DNA of 23,405 nt. Origin: Paramacrobiotus richtersi. Taxonomy: Eukaryota; Tardigrada; Eutardigrada; Parachela; Macrobiotidae. The notes beneath the pieces were generated by a model. It was given only the letters and a program-made list of their open reading frames with translations. It was not told the DNA's origin and searched no databases. How positions within the stretch are numbered: the first letter of the stretch is position 1; each line of letters opens with the position of its first letter. A program made the position numbers and the translations under genes. The stretch is from contig JAQGAU010000831.1 of the NCBI GenBank assembly GCA_034698045.1, positions 1-23,405 of the forward strand, read 5' to 3'. Below are positions 19,431-23,405 of this stretch, piece after piece.

Positions 19431-20850
19431 ATGTTTACCATCATCGGTACCCTGATTAAGATGTCCTTCTTGGTGAGTATTTTAGAAAAGTGTGCAATTC
19501 CACAGCTGCGACGCTTTAGGGATAAGTACAGACACATTGTGTACGTTGCAGCTGGCCACTGTGACCGAAGCGCAGCTAGTGCTGGAGCCAGTTTCCATCA
19601 TTCCCGAGAAACATCCCAATGGCACCCGGGTCACACTGCAGATTAACTTGCGAGAGTTCTCCAACGAGCAGGGCATCGACATCAACGGACGCCGCTGCGA
19701 TCTGGCCACCCAGTGTAACGTGACTTTTTACGCCTATCTCGATCAGTAAGGCCGGGAAATATGTATCAATAGTCACTATTATTTTCTCCTAATAAAGAAT
19801 TATTTTATCCCTTTTTAGAATCATTTTAATCAGCACAGTGTCTCCCAGACTACTGATAGTTTAGTGAAAATAATTTAAAGTAATAAGGTGAAAAAAGTGA
19901 CGAATGGACTCGATTAATTTTTGCCTGTTTTTGTATAATTCAAAATAAACATAATACTAATTTTTTATTCGATTATTATGAATTGAAATCGATAATTATG
20001 TTGGCATGTATATGCCGTGTAATTCATAACTTGAACTGCTCAGGACCAACGCCAGTGCTCCCTGGCCCGGCGCGGCCAACACCACCAACCTCCAGCGACT
20101 GCACCGTCGTATCAACAACAATCTCTTTGAAATTGACAAAACCTTCAACTACACCGTCTGCGCCAAGAGCGAACACTTGCCGGTACGCAAATTTGCCTAA
20201 GATCTCATATAAAACAAATATACGAAAAATATACAATTTCCGACAATTACAAAAATGCAGCAAACCATGTAAAATAATGAACAAAAAAAATCTAATAGAA
20301 AAAAAATATTTTAAATACTATGAACAAGTCATATACATAATCGTTAATAAAAATGTTGATAATCCAAAAATAATTACAAAAAGAAGAAAAAACCTTTAAA
20401 AATGTGAAGAAATAGGGTATCCGTGTTAAAGACATGTATAGAACTCGTCAGCATAGTGTGTTGTTGGCAGATGGTCAATCTGCGTGTCAAAGTGGACGAC
20501 CACGACATTTTCACCCGCGACGACAGTATCGAACGATTCAGCTGCATCATCCCGTCGCAGACGTTCCCGGTGGCGGATCTCACGCCGGAGAAGACGCCGT
20601 GGTCCGCTGATACGGACTGTCAAGGCAAAGTGCATCCCCTCACCAAAGTCAGGTTAGACACAACACACACATCTCAACAACTCGGTCAAGAAATAGATAC
20701 TTTATACATACACAAACTGTATACCTATTTGTCTAGAAAAAGTACCGTTGTTTGATTTACACGGGCATATTCACTCGAATTGTGTACGTTTGTAGGTTGT
20801 CCTTCCGCTACCGCTACTTCCAGACCAAACCATCAGAATTTTGCACCTAA
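19431..20850 (+). CDS. Small secreted protein with MNNL/C2-like domain (five exons)
   Basis: Exons are 19431-19472, 19552-19745, 20044-20182, 20471-20652 and 20796-20850. All borders are GT-AG and phases agree, giving 203 residues. The N-terminus (MFTIIGTLIKMSFL then LATVTEA) is a signal peptide. Residues about 35-75 (VTLQINLREFSNEQGIDI, NGRRC, QCNVTFYAYLD) match the shape of the N-terminal MNNL domain of Delta/Jagged ligands: a beta strand, an F-N-x-x-G turn, then a Cys pair and a strand. After a linker with N-glycosylation sequons come FNYTVCAK and LRVKVDDHDIFTRDDSIERF, a C2-like strand with acidic residues. The chain stops shortly after YRYFQTKPSEFCT, with no DSL or EGF repeats. A secreted soluble Notch-pathway modulator is possible but unproven. 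An in-frame ATG at 19413 would add six residues. Confidence 0.75.
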
Positions 20851-21664
20851 TCAAACAATGGGAAACTGTGCAGTCCACATATGTTGACACTAGGATCCAG
20901 TATTGCAAATCGGCTTTATGGCTATGTTTCTACATCTTCTTATGAAGATGTCTGTTGTTTGTACAAGTACGATCTGTGCCCCGAATTGCCTGTAATTTGT
21001 TTGATTATTTATTAATTTTTGTCTGTTATAATGCATGCTGTTCACAATCAGTTGTACGATTCCCTTGAACGTCTACCGTATAACAAGTCTGCCAGCTGTA
21101 TGTATTCACGGTACGTAGAACTGCGTTAGAAATTAAGCGTACTTGCGTTTATACAGTGTAAAGTTTCATTTGATACTTTTATTCTTATGATTTTTCATTT
21201 GCTCTTCAACTTCATTTTATTACCTATTTTTATTTACATACTTTATGCGGTCGTTATCGAAGGAAAAAAAGCTTAATTGATTCCGAATAGGTGGAGTAAT
21301 TATTACGTATGTTATTATTTTGCTGTCTGTTGTTTTAAACGATGTTTTGTGTTGGGCGCATGGTCAAGAGAAGACAAAAAAAAGATCCCAACCTGATTTA
21401 CAGTATTCGTTGCATGATGGACGTGAAATTCCACTGCTTGTTTTATTTTTTCATATTACATTTCTAATTTTCCCGCCGTGTTTATAATTTGTATAAAAGT
21501 GCATCTTTTTTCTTGTCCATACAACAACAACTTCAGTTTCCATGACATCATACATAGACAACCATCCGCACTATCAAAACACAATCAAAACATGACTATT
21601 AATTGCACGTTGTTACCAAACTATTAATTCGATATATATTGCAAATCAACTTTTTCCTGCAAAC
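20851..21664. other. Intergenic and FSIP1-like promoter region
   Basis: This is AT-rich DNA with no supported gene. It ends in a TATA box (21492-21499) and a presumed 5' UTR with a short upstream frame starting at the ATG at 21591. Confidence 0.5.
21492..21499 (+). promoter_or_regulatory. TATA box of the FSIP1-like gene
   Basis: TATAAAAG lies about 170 bp upstream of the ATG at 21665, and a pyrimidine-rich likely start region follows. It is the clearest TATA box in the window. Confidence 0.5.
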
Positions 21665-23405
21665 ATGGACAAACCCGACTTCCCGAAAGAGGGCTTCCAG
21701 AAACACCCCACAGACGACGGGGACGGGGTGGACTCCTGCCCCGACATGGACGAATATGTCGCCAAGCTCCTCGACTCGGACGACGACTCCAAGACCGTGG
21801 AACGCTACGACACCGGCGACCCGCAGTTCCTCCAGCACGCCCTCCATGACATGCGCCAACTGGACGTGCTTCTTCAGGAGCGCTTCCACCGGGAGGCCCA
21901 CGTCCGCCGGAAACGCCAGCGCCATCTCCGGGGTGTCCGACAGGCGCTGTCCGAGTACGGTCTCCGGGAAGGTGAGGGACGACTCGAGGCGGACAACACC
22001 AGGAAGTTCCTGTCTTCCAGTACGTTACAGGAAGAAACGGGGGACACGCCCACCACCGGGACGTCCCGGTCGGAGGGTTCATTGTCCGTACCTCAACGGA
22101 TCACCGAGTCGGATCTGGAGGAGTGTGAGGACTGGCCCCTGGTACCGGTGGAAGAAAGCGATGACTTCGAACCGGAGGTTATGGAAGAACCGCCAAAGGT
22201 CACGGATCATCCGGACGTTAAGGCACCAATGTTTTCCTTCAACTTTGACGCTGTTCTTCCAAAAATTGACCACGTCAAGCGGAATATCCAGTGTGCCGGA
22301 CGGTACTACACCCCGGATGAGGAATCCCGTCTGCAGGAACTCCTCACCCCCGCCGACGAATCCGGCTCCCTGACCACCTTCTCTGCCACAAACCCGTTCG
22401 AGGTAATCGACGCGGATCTGCGGGCGCTGCGGAATATCGAGGAATCCCTCAATGCCATTCGGTGTAAAGGTCACCCGCTACCGGAACCGATGACCGACGA
22501 CGCCAGTAGCACAGAGACGATGGCGCCCGAGGAGCTCCACTTTGGGTTCTATCAGTCGGCGCGGGAAGAGAACGAAGCCGTGCGACGCCGGTTTGTGGAG
22601 ATAACCGACCGGCTGGACGCGATTGAGACCCAGGAACAGCTGATGCTGTCTCGGGTGCTGGTGGGCGGGGAGGTAGGGCCGCTGGCGGAACGGGCCGGGA
22701 TTGAGGATGCTTTACAATCCGCCAAAGAGGAGCTGATGTTGAAGTAAAAACATAAATTAAAATAAACGAAGCAAGAGTAACAATAATTAACAAGTACAGC
22801 AACAGAATCGAAACAAATTAAAATCTCAAATAATACCAAAAAAAGGTAAAACGAAAATTATATTAACTAATAATTAAACCGACATAATATTTCAAATATA
22901 TCGGTCTAGGCAGCTGTGTTAAATCAAAAAATAAAGACTGGTAAGTTTTTAAGTTCGTGGACGGTGAGGAATACTCCGTGAAATCGGCCAACAGACAAAT
23001 TAAAAAATAATTTAAGTAAAATATAAACTGCATAAAATAACCTTAAAAATAATAATATTTAATACAAATAATTATTAATTTAAAAAATGAAATAACAATT
23101 TAAAGAACGAGAAATTCGAAAATTTTTGTTAATTTATATATAGGATCCGGGAGGGCGGGGAAGACGACCAGGCTACCAATCAATCCCGCAACGAGGATCC
23201 AACACTTTCCTCTACGGACCACGGCATGGCCATGGTGCCCTTCGTCACCGAGAAGCAGCTGCAACTCCTTCTGGGCCCGGTACCCCGACTGTCCCGCTCC
23301 ACGGCCACGTACTCAGCGCCGGCCATGGAGACTTGGCGGACGTGGCTACAGGAACGGGAAGCGTCCGTGACTTTTCTCGGGGGACTGGGCCAGGAGGCGG
23401 AGAAA
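21665..23405 (+). CDS. FSIP1-like protein (fibrous sheath-interacting protein 1 homologue), 3' end outside window
   Basis: Exon 1 (21665-22743, 359 codons plus two bases) joins in frame across a 400-bp AT-rich intron (donor GAA/GTAAAA, acceptor TATATAG) to exon 2 (23144 onward), which is open to the window end. At least 447 residues are visible. The chain is acidic at the N-terminus, then helical and highly charged. From memory, it aligns with vertebrate FSIP1 at several points in order: LQHALHDMRQLDVLLQERFH (residues about 60-80), NTRKFLSSSTLQEET (FSIP1 has NTKKFLS...SEET), IDHVKRNIQ followed by E-x-x-RLQELL, and a late coiled coil EITDRLDAIE. Exon 2 contains VTEKQLQLLLGPV, like the FSIP1 SEEQLKCLL block. 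FSIP1 is a sperm-flagellum and cilium-associated protein. If translation did not splice, TAA would end it at 360 residues. Confidence 0.8.
22744..23143 (+). other. Intron of the FSIP1-like gene
   Basis: This is extremely AT-rich sequence (runs of AAATAATA) between the donor GTAAAA and the acceptor TATATAG. The sharp compositional contrast with both flanking coding segments supports it being an intron. Confidence 0.75.

Noticed and set aside
21603-22373. 256-codon plus-strand frame and the 152-codon minus-strand frame over the same area
   Set aside because: Both are Ser/Thr/Arg/Pro-rich shadows of the FSIP1-like frame, which has conserved blocks and continues across a spliced intron.
1-23405. 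CRISPR arrays, bacterial operons, tRNA or rRNA genes
   Set aside because: No regularly spaced repeats, ribosome-binding-site-linked gene clusters, tRNA T-loop signatures or rRNA cores were seen; the introns mark eukaryotic DNA.

Overview
The window looks like nuclear DNA of a small-genome invertebrate animal. Genes are split by short GT-AG introns (about 60-400 bp, one of 1.1 kb), intergenic DNA is AT-rich with few repeats, and the protein families are animal ones: a rhodopsin-type GPCR, ornithine decarboxylase, an FSIP1-like sperm protein and a Notch-ligand-N-terminal-like domain. A tardigrade is my best guess from overall flavour, but nothing here proves it. All gene models below were assembled by hand from reading frames and splice sites.

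Left part (1-5 kb). The window opens inside the C-terminal part of a non-LTR retrotransposon polyprotein on the minus strand (1-585). About 2 kb of unassigned DNA follows. Next is a two-exon minus-strand gene for a 76-residue secreted peptide with a knottin-like cysteine pattern (2670-4009, TATA box at about 4090). An isolated plus-strand exon resembling the end of a SEA domain lies at 4552-4734.

Middle part (5.2-16.2 kb). This is a tandem duplication of a two-gene module, a minus-strand GPCR followed by a plus-strand ornithine decarboxylase-like gene. The left unit is decaying: its GPCR (5234-6276) has in-frame stops, a frameshift and no N-terminal part, and its ODC (7789-9621) is intact except for one nonsense codon in exon 4. 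The right unit is intact: a 350-residue GPCR (11114-12233) and a 406-residue ODC-like protein (14172-16214). The ODC copies have exons of identical length. Both carry the same unusual changes at PLP- or substrate-contacting positions.

Right part (16.9-23.4 kb). Two secreted LysM proteins with a shared eight-cysteine pattern face each other tail to tail (16997-17329 plus; 17997-18381 minus, one intron). A five-exon plus-strand gene (19431-20850) encodes a small secreted protein with an MNNL/C2-like domain and no DSL or EGF region. The last gene (21665 to beyond the window end) is a plus-strand FSIP1 homologue.

The genes do not form an evident pathway. The common theme is local duplication (GPCR, ODC, LysM) and small secreted cysteine-rich proteins.
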